The notes: generated by a model not told the origin, from the sequence alone. Positions 27,980-37,733 are shown, counted from the first letter of the stretch. The stretch is DNA of 64,000 nucleotides from Neobacillus ginsengisoli (GCF_030813055.1 NZ_JAUSTW010000006.1:62001-126000), one strand, 5' to 3'. Numbers and translations are program-made.

Positions 27980-28222
27980 ACGATTTCATTTGAAAGGAAC
28001 GAATTTTGGTGCTCTTGATGTGATTATTCGAACGAAACAACAAAGCCTAACCTTGATTTTAACACCAGATATGGAAGTTGAAAAAGGTGAGCCAAGACTT
28101 AAAAGTACAAATTCTTTTGGCTAGATATGGTAGGAAATCACTAAGTATTACGTGTTACAAAATGTTTTAATGAAGAAGAGATCGATAGATTGGTTCAATT
28201 ATCCCATGATCGTTTGAGTTAG
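27961..28222 (+). pseudogene. decayed reading frame of unknown family
   Basis: From ATG 27962 the frame reads KENVKRFHLKGTNFGALDVI, then IRTKQQSLTLILTPDMEVEK, and stops after about 53 codons. A later piece reads EEEIDRLVQLSHDRLS and stops near 28222. I do not recognise the protein. It separates the glycosyltransferase remnant from the deacetylase gene. Confidence 0.35.
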
Positions 28223-28302
28223 TCTTCGTTATTTGTTGACATAATTCTAGATTTTTTTGCTCCTACAAGGCGATAAAGTGAAACGGAGAAGGAGAATGTA
28301 AC

Positions 28303-29601
28303 ATGGAGGAAGCCATATTTTGGACTTTGATCATTCTGTTCTTTGTGTATGGAATGATTCCATGGATATGTACAGCTGTCTTGGGCTTTGGTGTATTCCG
28401 CAAGAGCCCATCATGTCATGAGGTAGCCTTTACATTTGATGATGGACCTGATCCAAGATTTACACCGAAATTACTGGATCTCTTGAAAAAGTATAATGTT
28501 AGAGCGACATTTTTTGTCCTTGGTTCGAAAGCAGAAAAAAATCCTGAACTTATACGACGTATGAATCAAGAAGGACATTTAATTGGGCTCCATAATTATG
28601 TGCATCGAACAAACTGGTTAATGACTCCTTGGACCATTCGCCGAGAACTAGACCGTTCAGCTTCCATCATCGAACAAATTACAGGTGTGCGATCTATCTA
28701 TTATCGTCCTCCGTGGGGGCTGCTTAACCTTTTTGATTTTTTATTGCGAAAGGAATTTCGAATCGTGTTGTGGTCTTTGATGGTAGGTGATTGGCGGAGT
28801 AAAGGTGGAAGTGACAAAATTAAGCGTAGATTAATGCACAAGATCAAAGGAGGGTCTATCATTCTTTTACATGATAGCGGAGAAACGTGGGGAGCCAACC
28901 CGGACGCACCATTACACACTATCAAAGCTCTAGAAGATGTATTCTTAGATCTATCGCATCGAGGCTATACATGTGTACGTATAGACCAGATTCCTCCATT
29001 AGGAAAACAAAAATTAGCATCAGAAGTAAGCTGGAAAAAGAAAGTAATGGTTTCTATATGGCTCAAATGGGAAAGAGTGTTTAATTGGTTATTTCATATC
29101 CATCCCATTGATAAAAATCATCCATTCTTAAACGTAAGAATACGTACTTATTGGGGTAAAACAGTTCAATTGTCAGACGGAGAGAAAATTCAAAGAGGAG
29201 ACCGTGTACTGGAACTACATTTTAATAATGAAGTGCTTTATAACATGGGAATCCATTCACGTTCTTCTATTCAATTAGCCATTCAAATGATTCGAACAAC
29301 GGAACAATTATTACCGAAGACTCTGCCTATCATTTTAAACCATCCAAATTATGAAAAGATTAAGGCACTATACGGGGTTTCTATGATCTATCGTGGAACA
29401 AAACAATTCGGGTTTATCGTTAATGACTTACCAAGAGGACCATTCTCCTTCTTTACCAAAATATATTTGCGCTTATTAATGTCTGTCGTTCATCCTCAAG
29501 GAAAAGATAGATTACAAAACAAAGTTGAACATCTTGTGCCAAAGATGATGGTCATGTCGACAAAGGAACTTATGCGAAGATATCCCATTGAAAATCTTTA
29601 G
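28303..29601 (+). CDS. polysaccharide deacetylase with YkoP-like C-terminal domain
   Basis: 432 residues. A membrane segment (about 5-25) precedes a NodB deacetylase domain (about 40-215): TFDDGPDP (metal-binding DD), HNYVH (HxxxH), RPPWG and LLHDSG. The C-terminal 200 residues resemble the YkoP domain found with such deacetylases. It probably removes acetyl groups from cell-wall or cortex glycans at the membrane surface. It heads a run of same-strand envelope hydrolases (29710, 30575). ATG 28303 follows GGAGAA. Confidence 0.85.
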   Translation: MEEAIFWTLIILFFVYGMIPWICTAVLGFGVFRKSPSCHEVAFTFDDGPDPRFTPKLLDLLKKYNVRATFFVLGSKAEKNPELIRRMNQEGHLIGLHNYVHRTNWLMTPWTIRRELDRSASIIEQITGVRSIYYRPPWGLLNLFDFLLRKEFRIVLWSLMVGDWRSKGGSDKIKRRLMHKIKGGSIILLHDSGETWGANPDAPLHTIKALEDVFLDLSHRGYTCVRIDQIPPLGKQKLASEVSWKKKVMVSIWLKWERVFNWLFHIHPIDKNHPFLNVRIRTYWGKTVQLSDGEKIQRGDRVLELHFNNEVLYNMGIHSRSSIQLAIQMIRTTEQLLPKTLPIILNHPNYEKIKALYGVSMIYRGTKQFGFIVNDLPRGPFSFFTKIYLRLLMSVVHPQGKDRLQNKVEHLVPKMMVMSTKELMRRYPIENL

Positions 29602-29709
29602 ATTGTTTATCCCTCATAAGCCTGGAGCAAGAGGGGGATGCATCGCCCCCACTGATTTAGTTTCACTTAATTGCGAGTAAATGATTTTCGATTTTGAGGT
29701 GAGGAGATT

Positions 29710-30438
29710 TTGGATATTAAGGTTATGACCTATAACATTCACCATGGTAAAGGGCTCGATAAGCAAACGGATCTTCATCGAATTGCGGATATAATTGAAA
29801 AAAGTAAGGCAGATATCATTGGTCTAAACGAAGTGGATAGGAATTTTTCTAGGCGAAGTGACTATGAAGATCAGATTAGTTTGCTTGCAAAGCAATTAAA
29901 CATGTATCAAGGTTTTAGTCCGTCCATCTCTTTACCGTTCAAGAACCAGGCGAACGTTCGGGAATATGGAAATGCTCTTCTGTCTCGATATCCGATTATT
30001 ACTAAAAAGAGTCATTCATTTCATTTAAAAGCAGGCCTAGCCGAACCAAGGTCCCTACTAGAAGCGTCCATTCAAATAAATGGAAAGTTAGTTCGATTTT
30101 ATGTTACTCATTTAAGTTTAAATTCATTTCTTCATCGAAAGCAAGCGAACTTTATCATCCATCAGCTTGACAAGTGTTCACATCCGATGATTATTATGGG
30201 TGATTGGAATATGAGACCGGGATCAAATAAATGGTGCAATATAACGAAAAAGTTTCAAGACGTTTGGAATCTTGCAGGCAACGGGACAGGATTTACTTAT
30301 CCATCAAAGAAGCCAAGAATAAGATTGGACTATCTTTTTGTGAGCCAAGAGGTTCGAGTTGTTGACGTAGAACTTGTAAAAATTTTATCAAAAGCCTCCG
30401 ACCATTTGCCGTTAAAAGCGACACTTTCTCTTTATTAG
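29710..30438 (+). CDS. endonuclease/exonuclease/phosphatase family protein
   Basis: 242 residues. Family motifs in order: MTYNIHHGKG, IGLNEVDR (metal Glu), THLSLNS, GDWNMRPGS and SDHLPL (catalytic Asp-His) near the end. Secreted or cytosolic members act on phosphodiesters such as phosphoinositides, sphingomyelin or DNA; the short form here with no signal peptide resembles phospholipid/phosphodiester hydrolases. The start is TTG 29710 with GAGGTGAGGA upstream. Confidence 0.88.
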   Translation: MDIKVMTYNIHHGKGLDKQTDLHRIADIIEKSKADIIGLNEVDRNFSRRSDYEDQISLLAKQLNMYQGFSPSISLPFKNQANVREYGNALLSRYPIITKKSHSFHLKAGLAEPRSLLEASIQINGKLVRFYVTHLSLNSFLHRKQANFIIHQLDKCSHPMIIMGDWNMRPGSNKWCNITKKFQDVWNLAGNGTGFTYPSKKPRIRLDYLFVSQEVRVVDVELVKILSKASDHLPLKATLSLY

Positions 30439-30574
30439 TCAATAGGTTTGACTTTTAAAAAAGATTCATTTCTCCTGTGAACAAATCATGTATCCTATTA
30501 TTCATATGAATTTGATATTTGTTCATAATAATAACTATACAAGCAAGAATCATTCTACAAAGGGAGAAAGATTG

Positions 30575-32065
30575 ATGACATTAGTGCATTCTCAGAAAAA
30601 AAGAGTGATTTTACTCATGGTTGACACATTAATGGATTCTTCTTTACAAGCGGCATTAAATACCGGGAATGTTCCTGCCTTTCAATTTTTTATTGAAAAG
30701 GGTTGTTATTTCCCTGATGTTGTTAGTCCATTTCCAACTATGTCTGTTACCGTTGACAGTACATTATTAACTGGTGTTTACAGTGATAAACATAAAGTTC
30801 CAGGACTCGTTTGGTATAACCAAAAAGAAAAAAGAATTGTTAACTATGGCAGTCATGTAAGAGAACTAATTAAACTAGGACTAAAGCAATCTATGGGAGA
30901 CGTATTTTTCAATTTAAATCATATCCATTTAAATAAGCAACATAAAACGATTCACGAAATCCTACATGATGAGGGAATACAAACGTCATCCATCAATGCA
31001 CTTTTATATAAAGGAAGTAATCCCAATGTATTAAAAACACCCTTTCTCTTATCCATGGTGACAGGAATGAATAAGAAGATAGAGGTTCAATCACCAGACT
31101 TACACTCATATGGAGCTTTTCGATGTCTAAATCCTGTCAAAAAGTATTCCTTTTCTTGGCAAAAATATGGTTTTAACGATAAATTTTCAGCGAACGAAGT
31201 GGGGTATCTTATCAATCAAAATAAACTACCACCATTAACCATAACTTATTTTCCTGATTTAGATCAAAGCGTACATAAAAATGGGAGGACGGATATAAAA
31301 GGAATACAAAAAGTAGATAAACAATTACAAAAAATCCTCAATCAGTACCCGTCATGGGATGAGGCTTTGTCAAACAACATATGGATTATTTCAGGAGACA
31401 ATGGTCAAGCATGGATTAGTAGCAATAAGAAAGATGCATTAATTGACCTAAGAGATCTTTTGAATTCCTATCGAATCGGCGTATTAAAAAAGGGGGTTAC
31501 ATCTCAAGACGAAATCATTCTGTGTGTGAACGAAAGAATGTCTTTTATTTATACGCTGGACGATCAAAAAGCGCCTTTACAGGAAATCGCGAAAGTCCTG
31601 CAAAATGATCATCGAATTGATGTCATTGCCATTAAAAATGAAAAATCAGTAACCGTTACATCCGGAATACATGAAGGACATCTTCATTTTCATCCTGAAG
31701 GAGAATATGCTGATGAGTATGAGCAATCTTGGTTCCTAGAAGGGAATACAGAAATATTAGATCTTTCCCTCACGAATAAAACAGTGAAATATGGAGATTA
31801 TCCTGATGCCCTAGCAAGGTTATATTCTTCCTTTTTCTCACATGAAGGGGAGTACCTCATTGTAAGTGCAAAACCCGGGCACGAATTTATAGGTGAAGGT
31901 TCTCCTACACATATAGGTGGTGCAAGCCATGGGGGGTTACACAAGGAAGATTCCTTTGTGTCCATGATTGTTTGTGGCACTTCTTCAACCCCAAAGCACT
32001 TACGGATTATAGATTTTAAGGATTGGCTTTTGTCGCTAGTTCAAGAAAGCTACCATTCAAAGTAA
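30575..32065 (+). CDS. alkaline phosphatase/phosphodiesterase (nucleotide pyrophosphatase-like)
   Basis: 496 residues. N-terminal LLMVDTLMDSSL provides a metal Asp and SPFPTMSVTVDSTLLTG the nucleophile Thr region; further metal ligands are likely in FPDLDQSVH (about 250) and the final GGASHGGLH. The usual SDHG is replaced by SGDNGQAW. Type I phosphodiesterase fold; acts on nucleotides, lipid head groups or teichoic-acid units. ATG 30575 has AGGGAGAAAG upstream; an earlier ATG at 30488 has none. Confidence 0.82.
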   Translation: MTLVHSQKKRVILLMVDTLMDSSLQAALNTGNVPAFQFFIEKGCYFPDVVSPFPTMSVTVDSTLLTGVYSDKHKVPGLVWYNQKEKRIVNYGSHVRELIKLGLKQSMGDVFFNLNHIHLNKQHKTIHEILHDEGIQTSSINALLYKGSNPNVLKTPFLLSMVTGMNKKIEVQSPDLHSYGAFRCLNPVKKYSFSWQKYGFNDKFSANEVGYLINQNKLPPLTITYFPDLDQSVHKNGRTDIKGIQKVDKQLQKILNQYPSWDEALSNNIWIISGDNGQAWISSNKKDALIDLRDLLNSYRIGVLKKGVTSQDEIILCVNERMSFIYTLDDQKAPLQEIAKVLQNDHRIDVIAIKNEKSVTVTSGIHEGHLHFHPEGEYADEYEQSWFLEGNTEILDLSLTNKTVKYGDYPDALARLYSSFFSHEGEYLIVSAKPGHEFIGEGSPTHIGGASHGGLHKEDSFVSMIVCGTSSTPKHLRIIDFKDWLLSLVQESYHSK

Positions 32066-32140
32066 TCCTACCGGAAAGAAGCAGGAGGGGATTTTTCTAT
32101 GGCGGAAAAAGGTCAAAAATTAAAGTTGATATAAAAAGAT

Positions 32141-32174
32141 GCTCTTCCGCAATCAGGCGCTTTAGTGGAGTAAG
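32141..32174 (+). repeat. CAATCGGGCGC repeat, copy M
   Basis: GCTCTTCCGCAATCAGGCGC then TTTAGTGGAGTAAG. It is followed by the hairpin at 32185. Confidence 0.6.
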
Positions 32175-32184
32175 ATAATTATTT

Positions 32185-32222
32185 ATAGACTGATCGGTTT
32201 TTACCGTTCAGTCTATTCTTTT
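32185..32222 (+). terminator. terminator of the deacetylase/phosphodiesterase cluster
   Basis: 14-bp stem ATAGACTGATCGGT / ACCGTTCAGTCTAT with one mismatch, followed by TCTTTTCT. Confidence 0.75.
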
Positions 32223-32339
32223 CTCAATAAGGTACATTTATATTAAACGTGTTCATCACTCAGGAAAGTTAATATTTTCATTTGTCTCAATAACACCGTT
32301 CGAAAAAGTACACTTTTCCAAACGGGTATTTTTTGTTCC

Positions 32340-32594
32340 ATTGTGGGGGCTACAGGCTTGTTGGCACCACTTGTAGGATCCGACCCGAGCATTAATAAGG
32401 AGCTGCTGGTAGTAGCGATTGGTTCGGGTTCGTAATTCTTTAACTACGCCAATCATGCTGGATTCTGGTTGGTAAAGGAATCATTTAGTATGTCGATGGG
32501 AGAAACCTTTAAAACAATCCTACTAATCCAATCGATCATTGGATTAGTAGGATTGGCCATAGCGCTCTTATTAAATCTACTGCCGCATTTCTAA
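32340..32594 (+). pseudogene. GntP-family gluconate permease, C-terminal remnant
   Basis: The frame reads ATGLLAPLVGSDPSINKELL then VVAIGSGS, stops at a TAA, then continues in the same frame NYANHAGFWLVKESFSMSMG and ETFKTILLIQSIIGLVGLA to a stop at 32594, the recognisable last 85 residues of a gluconate:H+ symporter. A perfect 17-bp inverted repeat lies inside it (32516-32532 / 32538-32554). Confidence 0.7.
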
Positions 32595-32653
32595 TTAATT
32601 TTAAAATGATATAAAAAGAAGAAATTTAAAATAGCTTGAAAGCCTGATATGCT

Positions 32654-32900
32654 CCCAATAATGTGGACAGATAAAATAATAAAAATCTGTTTACCTTATT
32701 GGGGGCTTTTTCTATGGAAAAAAGTGCTTATTCTGTACAAGAAAAGTATGATTTAATTGTCGCGTATAGTTACAGACAAATTTCGGTTCAAGACTTCTGC
32801 CGTCAATACAATATATCTGATGAAACAATGAAAGAATGAATTTATCTATTTCAGACATATGGAATGAATGGACTCTTACATAATTCCAGTGGATGGAAAC
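32654..32900 (+). mobile_element. IS3-family insertion sequence remnant (left end and broken OrfA)
   Basis: An end-like sequence CTCCCAATAATGTGGACAGA (32651-32670) precedes ATG 32714, from which the frame reads KSAYSVQEKYDLIVAYSYRQ, ISVQDFCRQYNISDETMKE and an in-frame TGA (32837), continuing IYLFQTYGMNGLLHNSSGW. This is the helix-turn-helix part of an IS3-type OrfA. OrfB and the right end are absent. Confidence 0.6.
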
Positions 32901-32933
32901 GGTACTCTAACCTGTTCGTATTTTTGAGGCAAA

Positions 32934-32976
32934 AAAGCCATCACAAAACAACTTAATGTGTGATGGCTTTAATTTT
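32934..32976 (+). terminator. hairpin terminator
   Basis: Perfect 12-bp stem AAAGCCATCACA / TGTGATGGCTTT followed by AATTTTA. No intact gene precedes it. Confidence 0.7.
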
Positions 32977-33209
32977 ATAAAATTATGAATTGGTTTGTAC
33001 TGTAGAAACGGCCTTCTTTTTCCAAGGATACCAGTTTTTTTGATTTTAACCATAGTTCTTTTAAAAAATGGATCTCCTAGACTCTGAAACAAGTAAATGG
33101 GTATTTGTTTTTTGTGCTATAAAATCAATGAAGTAATATAAAACAATTGGGATAATGTGGTAAAATATAGAAAAGAGTTCATTAGATTATTCAACTGGGA
33201 GGTCGTAAA

Positions 33210-34184
33210 ATGTTTTCACGAAAAACAAAAATGATCCGCAGTGAATTTGAATCAATTGCATCGTTGGAAGAGGTAGTGATTGGCGGGATCAAACAAATGA
33301 TTTTGGTAAGAGGGGAAAATGTTGAGAATCCCATTATGCTCTTTTTGCATGGTGGACCTGGAACAGCCCAAATAGGATTTGCCCCTAAATTCCAGCGGGA
33401 CTTAGAAAAGGATTTTGTCGTCGTGAATTGGGACCAAAGAGGCTCGGGGTTATCTTATTCTCCTGCTATCAAGAAAGAAGAATTGACGATTGAAAATATG
33501 GTCAATGACACAGTTCAGTTAGTTGAGTATCTTTTAAAACGCTTCAATCAACAAAAACTATTCCTAGTTGGTCATTCTTGGGGAACCGTACTTGGTACTT
33601 TAGTGACAAAAAAATGCCCTCAATATATTTATAGTTACATAGGAATCGGCCAAGTGGTTAATATGCGGGAAGGGGAAAAAATTTCGTATGACTATACGAT
33701 TAAAAAGGCGAATGAACTAAAGAAAGACAAGGCCATTAAGGAGTTAAAGAAGGTTGAGCTTAATCCTTCCGATATGAAGTATTTAGGGGTACAAAGAAAA
33801 TGGTTGATGAAATTAGGTGGTTCCTTTATTGGAGTCAGTATGTATAATCTGATCTATTCGAATATGTTCTTTGCTAATGAGTATACCATCAAGGACTAGT
33901 TTCGCTATTTGAAGGCTGGGAAGCTTTCTTTAGAAACACTGTGGTCACAATTACTAGATATTGATTTTTTAAAAACTGCACCAAGATTGGAAGTTCCTGT
34001 TTATTTCTTCGCGGGCAGACATGATTATCAAACACCTTTCCTATTAGTAGAACAATACTTTGATATGTTGGAATGTCCGTATAAAGAGCTTATTTGGTTT
34101 GAAAACTCTGCTCATTTATTGAACTATGAGGAACCAATGAAATTTCACGAGGAATGCATCAAAGTAAAAGAAAAAATGGCATAG
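33210..34184 (+). pseudogene. alpha/beta hydrolase (proline iminopeptidase-like) with in-frame stop
   Basis: One reading frame of 324 codons interrupted only by TAG at 33897-33899. Before it: LFLHGGPGTAQIGF (oxyanion), VNWDQRGSGLSY and GHSWGTVLG (nucleophile Ser). After it: VYFFAGRHDYQTP (Asp) and WFENSAHLLNYE (His). All catalytic elements are otherwise intact, so the mutation is recent, a sequencing error, or read through. GGGAGGT precedes ATG 33210. Confidence 0.85.
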
Positions 34185-34311
34185 GACGAGTACAATATCA
34201 ATATTTTAGAATGATTTTATATGGGAGCTAGTAAAGATATATTTTTCAATGGGAAGGATATTTGAATAACAATTCGAATATCTAACTATATAAAATGGAA
34301 GGGTGTACTCT

Positions 34312-34913
34312 ATGTCACAAAATAAGCAACTATCAAGCAGCCAACTAGACTTTCAAAATAATGAAGGGAAAATCGAAATTTCAAACTCCATGAAGGAAAT
34401 TAATGTAGATGGATCGTATAATCGCCAAAAAAATAGATTTACGACCCCTTTTGGGAATCATGAGGGAGAGCTGCCAGTGGATGCCGGGAGATACCGCTAG
34501 CGTATGACACCTTGTTTGCAAGATTAGATGAATTAGAGCAGCGACTCTTGGGCCAACGATTCTTATTTGGCGATTATATAACAGATTCTGATGTACGCTT
34601 ATATGCCACATTAGTCCGCTTCGATGTTGCATATTACTCAGCCTTTAAGGCAAATCGAAATCGAATTGTCGATTTCCCTAATTTATGGGGCTACTTGCGT
34701 GACTTATATCAAACGCCTGGATTTGGTGATACGACTGATTTTGATGCAATCAAACGGCATTATCATTTATCTACCCATATCGCAAGTGATGATCAAAAGG
34801 GACAACTCATTTTACCAAAGGGTCCGGATTTATCTGGTCTTGAATCAGAGCATAATCGCAAGGTATTAAGTAATAAAGAGGAAAAATTTTTAATCCGGCA
34901 GGTGAAATTATGA
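34312..34913 (+). pseudogene. glutathionyl-hydroquinone reductase, internal deletion
   Basis: ATG 34312 (after GGAAGGG) encodes the usual N-terminus ending FTTPFGNHEGELPVDAGRYR, then a stop at 34498-34500. A different frame directly after reads AYDTLFARLDELEQRLLGQR, FLFGDYITDSDVRLYATLVR and PNLWGYLRDLYQTPGF, the C-terminal GST domain, to 34913. The missing middle includes the catalytic cysteine (normally in a CPWAHR-like motif). The next gene starts at its stop codon (ATGA). Confidence 0.8.
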
Positions 34914-35419
34914 TTATCCGTGATGCTGTAGAGTATGAATTACCATTTATTCGAGAACAAAGGGTGGAGTCCTATCAAGAGCATGCTCATCGAATTCCTG
35001 AAGGACATTGGCAGGCACTGAAACAGGCAATCTCATCGGATGCGGATTTACAGCAAGGTGTAGAACGAATAGTCGTGGAAATGGATGGGAAAATAGTAGG
35101 CAGTGTGGTATTGTTTCCTGCCAAAACGGATGCCTACAAGGGTTTTGTCGTTGAACTGGATTATCCGGAAATCCGCATGCTCGCAGTTGCACCGCAAGCT
35201 CGAGGAAAAGGAGTGGCAACGGCCTTAATTTCTGAATGTATATTGAGAACGAAAGCAAAAGGCTTCCAAGCCATTGGACTGCACACAGGAGATTTCATGG
35301 ATAGCGCAATGAAATTGTATGAACGCCTTGGTTTTGAGCGATTACCGCAATTCGACTTTGAGCCCGCAGATGATGGCATTATCGTGAAAGCATATCGGTT
35401 ATCTTTTCAAGATAGGTAG
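34910..35419 (+). CDS. GNAT N-acetyltransferase
   Basis: 169 residues with the acetyl-CoA loop VAPQARGKGVATALISE (about 90-106) and a C-terminal MKLYERLGFERL. The start overlaps the stop of the broken reductase gene (ATGA), implying past translational coupling; AGGTG is upstream. The substrate is unknown. A second GNAT gene follows after 14 bp. Confidence 0.9.
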   Translation: MIIRDAVEYELPFIREQRVESYQEHAHRIPEGHWQALKQAISSDADLQQGVERIVVEMDGKIVGSVVLFPAKTDAYKGFVVELDYPEIRMLAVAPQARGKGVATALISECILRTKAKGFQAIGLHTGDFMDSAMKLYERLGFERLPQFDFEPADDGIIVKAYRLSFQDR

Positions 35420-35433
35420 GAAAGGATTGTTAA

Positions 35434-35970
35434 ATGATTAAGGGTGAAGCGATTTATATAAGACCGGTTGAAATTGAGGATGCTGCAGCACTGCTTGATT
35501 TGCAAACTAAAAATCGTGGTTTCTTTGAAAAATTTGCTGTAGATCGGGATAAAAATTTTTATACCCTTGAATCACAGCTTGAAAGGATTAAGCGTTTTGA
35601 AGAAGACTGGAAAAACGACCAATCCTATAACTTTGGCATTTTTCAAGATAACGGTACCTTAATTGGTACAATTAATCTTTTTCAAGTACTAAGAGGATCT
35701 CTTCAAAGTGCGTTTATCGGCTATTTTTTAGATAAAAAATACAATGGAAAAGGCTATACAACCGAAGCGGTAAAGCTGATTGTGGAATATGCCTTCAGCC
35801 AATTAAAGCTACACAGAATCGAAGCAGGCGTCATGCCACATAACATTGGATCGATTCGGGTGTTAGAGAAGTCAAGTTTTCATAAAGAAGGACTTGCGAA
35901 GAAAAATGTTAAGATTAATGGGAAATGGGAGGACCATCAGGTGTTGGCAATTGTTAACCCTAATGATTAA
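35434..35970 (+). CDS. RimJ/RimL-like GNAT acetyltransferase
   Basis: 178 residues. YIRPVEIEDAAALLDLQTKN opens the domain, the acetyl-CoA loop is DKKYNGKGYTTEAVKLIVEY and the tail NIGSIRVLEKSSFHKEG is typical of RimJ/YjcK-type protein N-terminal acetyltransferases. Forms an operon with the preceding GNAT. AAAGGA precedes ATG 35434. Confidence 0.9.
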   Translation: MIKGEAIYIRPVEIEDAAALLDLQTKNRGFFEKFAVDRDKNFYTLESQLERIKRFEEDWKNDQSYNFGIFQDNGTLIGTINLFQVLRGSLQSAFIGYFLDKKYNGKGYTTEAVKLIVEYAFSQLKLHRIEAGVMPHNIGSIRVLEKSSFHKEGLAKKNVKINGKWEDHQVLAIVNPND

Positions 35971-36014
35971 ATTCCCCCATAAATGCTCATGACTGTATAA
36001 ACTGAGGATAGCGG

Positions 36015-36130
36015 ATGAAAGACATTCAAACCTTTAAGAATAAGGATATTGTTGCAATCAGAAAATAAGGGGCTGCTAACCGTCTCTTGTGCACCGGTGT
36101 GGATTACTACAGCGATTAATCGCAAAGGAA
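36015..36130 (+). pseudogene. short decayed coding remnant
   Basis: A frame reads KDIQTFKNKDIVAIRK then stops; a second reads LLTVSCAPVWITTAINRKGK. Both are protein-like but too short to assign. Confidence 0.3.
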
Positions 36131-36152
36131 AATAATAAAAGGAGTAAAACCA

Positions 36153-36632
36153 ATGAAATATAAAATTGTCGAAAGAGATGCCTTCCGGGTTACAGGTATT
36201 AAGCGGGAATTTTCATGTGGTTCCGGGGAAGCGGGAATTCCGGGCGTTCCGGAATTCTGGGGTGAAGTCCAAGGAAGCGGAATCACAAATCAATTAGTTG
36301 AATTAAACAATGGTGAAATAAAAGGATTGTTAGGGATTACTTCCAATTATAACGCAGCGAAAAACGTAGTTGATTATTCAATTGCTACTGAATATAGCGG
36401 GCAGGTACCTGATGGATTAGCGAGTTTTGAAATACCCGCTTCGAAATGGGTGGTTTTTGAAGTTCGAGGCCCCGTTCCGGGAGCAATTATAAATGCATGG
36501 CATCAAATTTATACAGAATGGTTCCCGGCTAACCAATATGAACCTGCAGCATTACCTCCTTTTGAAGCATACATAGATTCTGATCTCTCCAGTGAGAATT
36601 CTTATAATGAAATTTGGGTTCCGATCAAATAA
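36153..36632 (+). CDS. GyrI-like / AraC effector-binding domain protein
   Basis: 159 residues. Opens KYKIVERDAFRVTGIKREFS, central WVVFEVRGPVPGAIINAWHQ, ends YNEIWVPIK; this is the stand-alone GyrI-like ligand-binding domain related to B. subtilis YobU/YdeE, and unlike the more distant homologue at 7440 it retains the FWGEV block. AAAGGAG precedes ATG 36153. It may sequester or hydrolyse small toxic ligands; no HTH is attached. Confidence 0.85.
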   Translation: MKYKIVERDAFRVTGIKREFSCGSGEAGIPGVPEFWGEVQGSGITNQLVELNNGEIKGLLGITSNYNAAKNVVDYSIATEYSGQVPDGLASFEIPASKWVVFEVRGPVPGAIINAWHQIYTEWFPANQYEPAALPPFEAYIDSDLSSENSYNEIWVPIK

Positions 36633-36672
36633 GCTTCATAGTAAGTAGAAAACACATAGAAAAAGTTTATGT

Positions 36673-36853
36673 GAACAGGAAATCTGTTCTTCAAGAAGGA
36701 TTTGAAAGACAAAACCGCTAAGGGAACGGTCAAACTGTCCTTGAAGAAGGATTCGAAGGACAAAATCGTCTCAGAGAAGGGTCAAACTGTCCTTCAAGAG
36801 GGGGGTGAAGGACAAAAACACTTAAGAGAACTGAAAAAATGTCCTTCAGATTT
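36673..36853 (+). repeat. three and a half tandem ~52-bp units with internal hairpins
   Basis: Units begin at about 36673, 36723, 36776 and 36828 (partial). The core is CTGTCCTTGAAGAAGGATTC followed by GAAGGACAAAA; each can fold through GTCCTT / AAGGAC. The remaining 36854-37279 shows no gene. Confidence 0.7.
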
Positions 36854-37279
36854 AATGTGAAATGTCACGTGAATTGAGTTGTGAAAAAGCGCCTAATAAG
36901 TGAGCCCATTAAAAAATAGTATGGGTTCTCTACTAATAATGACACCAAAGATTCGATTCAATTCAATGAACTATTTTTATTATTACTCTAACAATAAACC
37001 TATCCAGTAAAAACAACGGTTCTAAGCATTCAAGAACTAACTCAACAAGTTCCCATTTATCATTTTCGTGTCTATTTCTCTTCTTTTTCAATTTCATTAT
37101 TTATCTTTGTGGACCTCCTAAACATCTTTATAATCTACACAATATCTATTGTTATATTCCATTTCATTGTTCAACAATCCTTTAAGTAAAAGGTAAAAGA
37201 GATGATCCATCTATTCACTATGCACCTAGTGCCTCATTAAAACGTAAGATAGTATCAAAATAAATGGGGAGGTCTAGGT

Positions 37280-37723
37280 ATGTATCCTTATACAAATTAT
37301 CACGATGCTTTAAATAGACCATCGAATAAATTGGTTAGTGATGTTGAAAAGGCCATTAATGGAGAGTATAGTGCCATACATTGTTATGGCAAGCTGGCAA
37401 ATTTGACCTTAAGCGGGGAGGAACGAAAACGGATTCTCGAGATACGTAAGGATGAAATAAAACACTTTCAACAATTTGAACAGATTTTTGTGAGCCTTAC
37501 GGGAAAACAACCGCAACCAAAGATCGTTGAAGAATGTCCTAATGTTTATTTAGATGGTTTAGAATTTGCTTTACAAGATGAGCAAAAAACCGTTGATTTT
37601 TACTTGGAAATAGCCGACGATTCAACAAACCAACACATCAAAGAGGTATTTCTTCGGGCAGCAGCTGATGAACAGAACCATGCCGTGTGGTTTTTATATT
37701 ATTTTTCTAAAAATAATAAGTAG
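37280..37723 (+). CDS. ferritin-like diiron domain protein (rubrerythrin-like)
   Basis: 147 residues, four-helix bundle. Diiron ligands are visible as E in AINGEYSAIHCYG, ExxH in RKDEIKHFQQF, E in QDEQKTVDFY and ExxH in AADEQNHAVWF. Similar small proteins (YhjR-like) occur in spore formers. The ribosome site is GGGGAGG. Terminator at 37734. Confidence 0.88.
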   Translation: MYPYTNYHDALNRPSNKLVSDVEKAINGEYSAIHCYGKLANLTLSGEERKRILEIRKDEIKHFQQFEQIFVSLTGKQPQPKIVEECPNVYLDGLEFALQDEQKTVDFYLEIADDSTNQHIKEVFLRAAADEQNHAVWFLYYFSKNNK

Positions 37724-37733
37724 TTTTTTATCT

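Noticed and set aside
32256..32456. Minus-strand 66-codon frame at the GntP remnant
   Set aside because: The plus strand reads as gluconate permease, so this is a shadow.
36673..36853. CRISPR-like array
   Set aside because: Units are degenerate tandem copies with no distinct spacers and no cas genes in the window.
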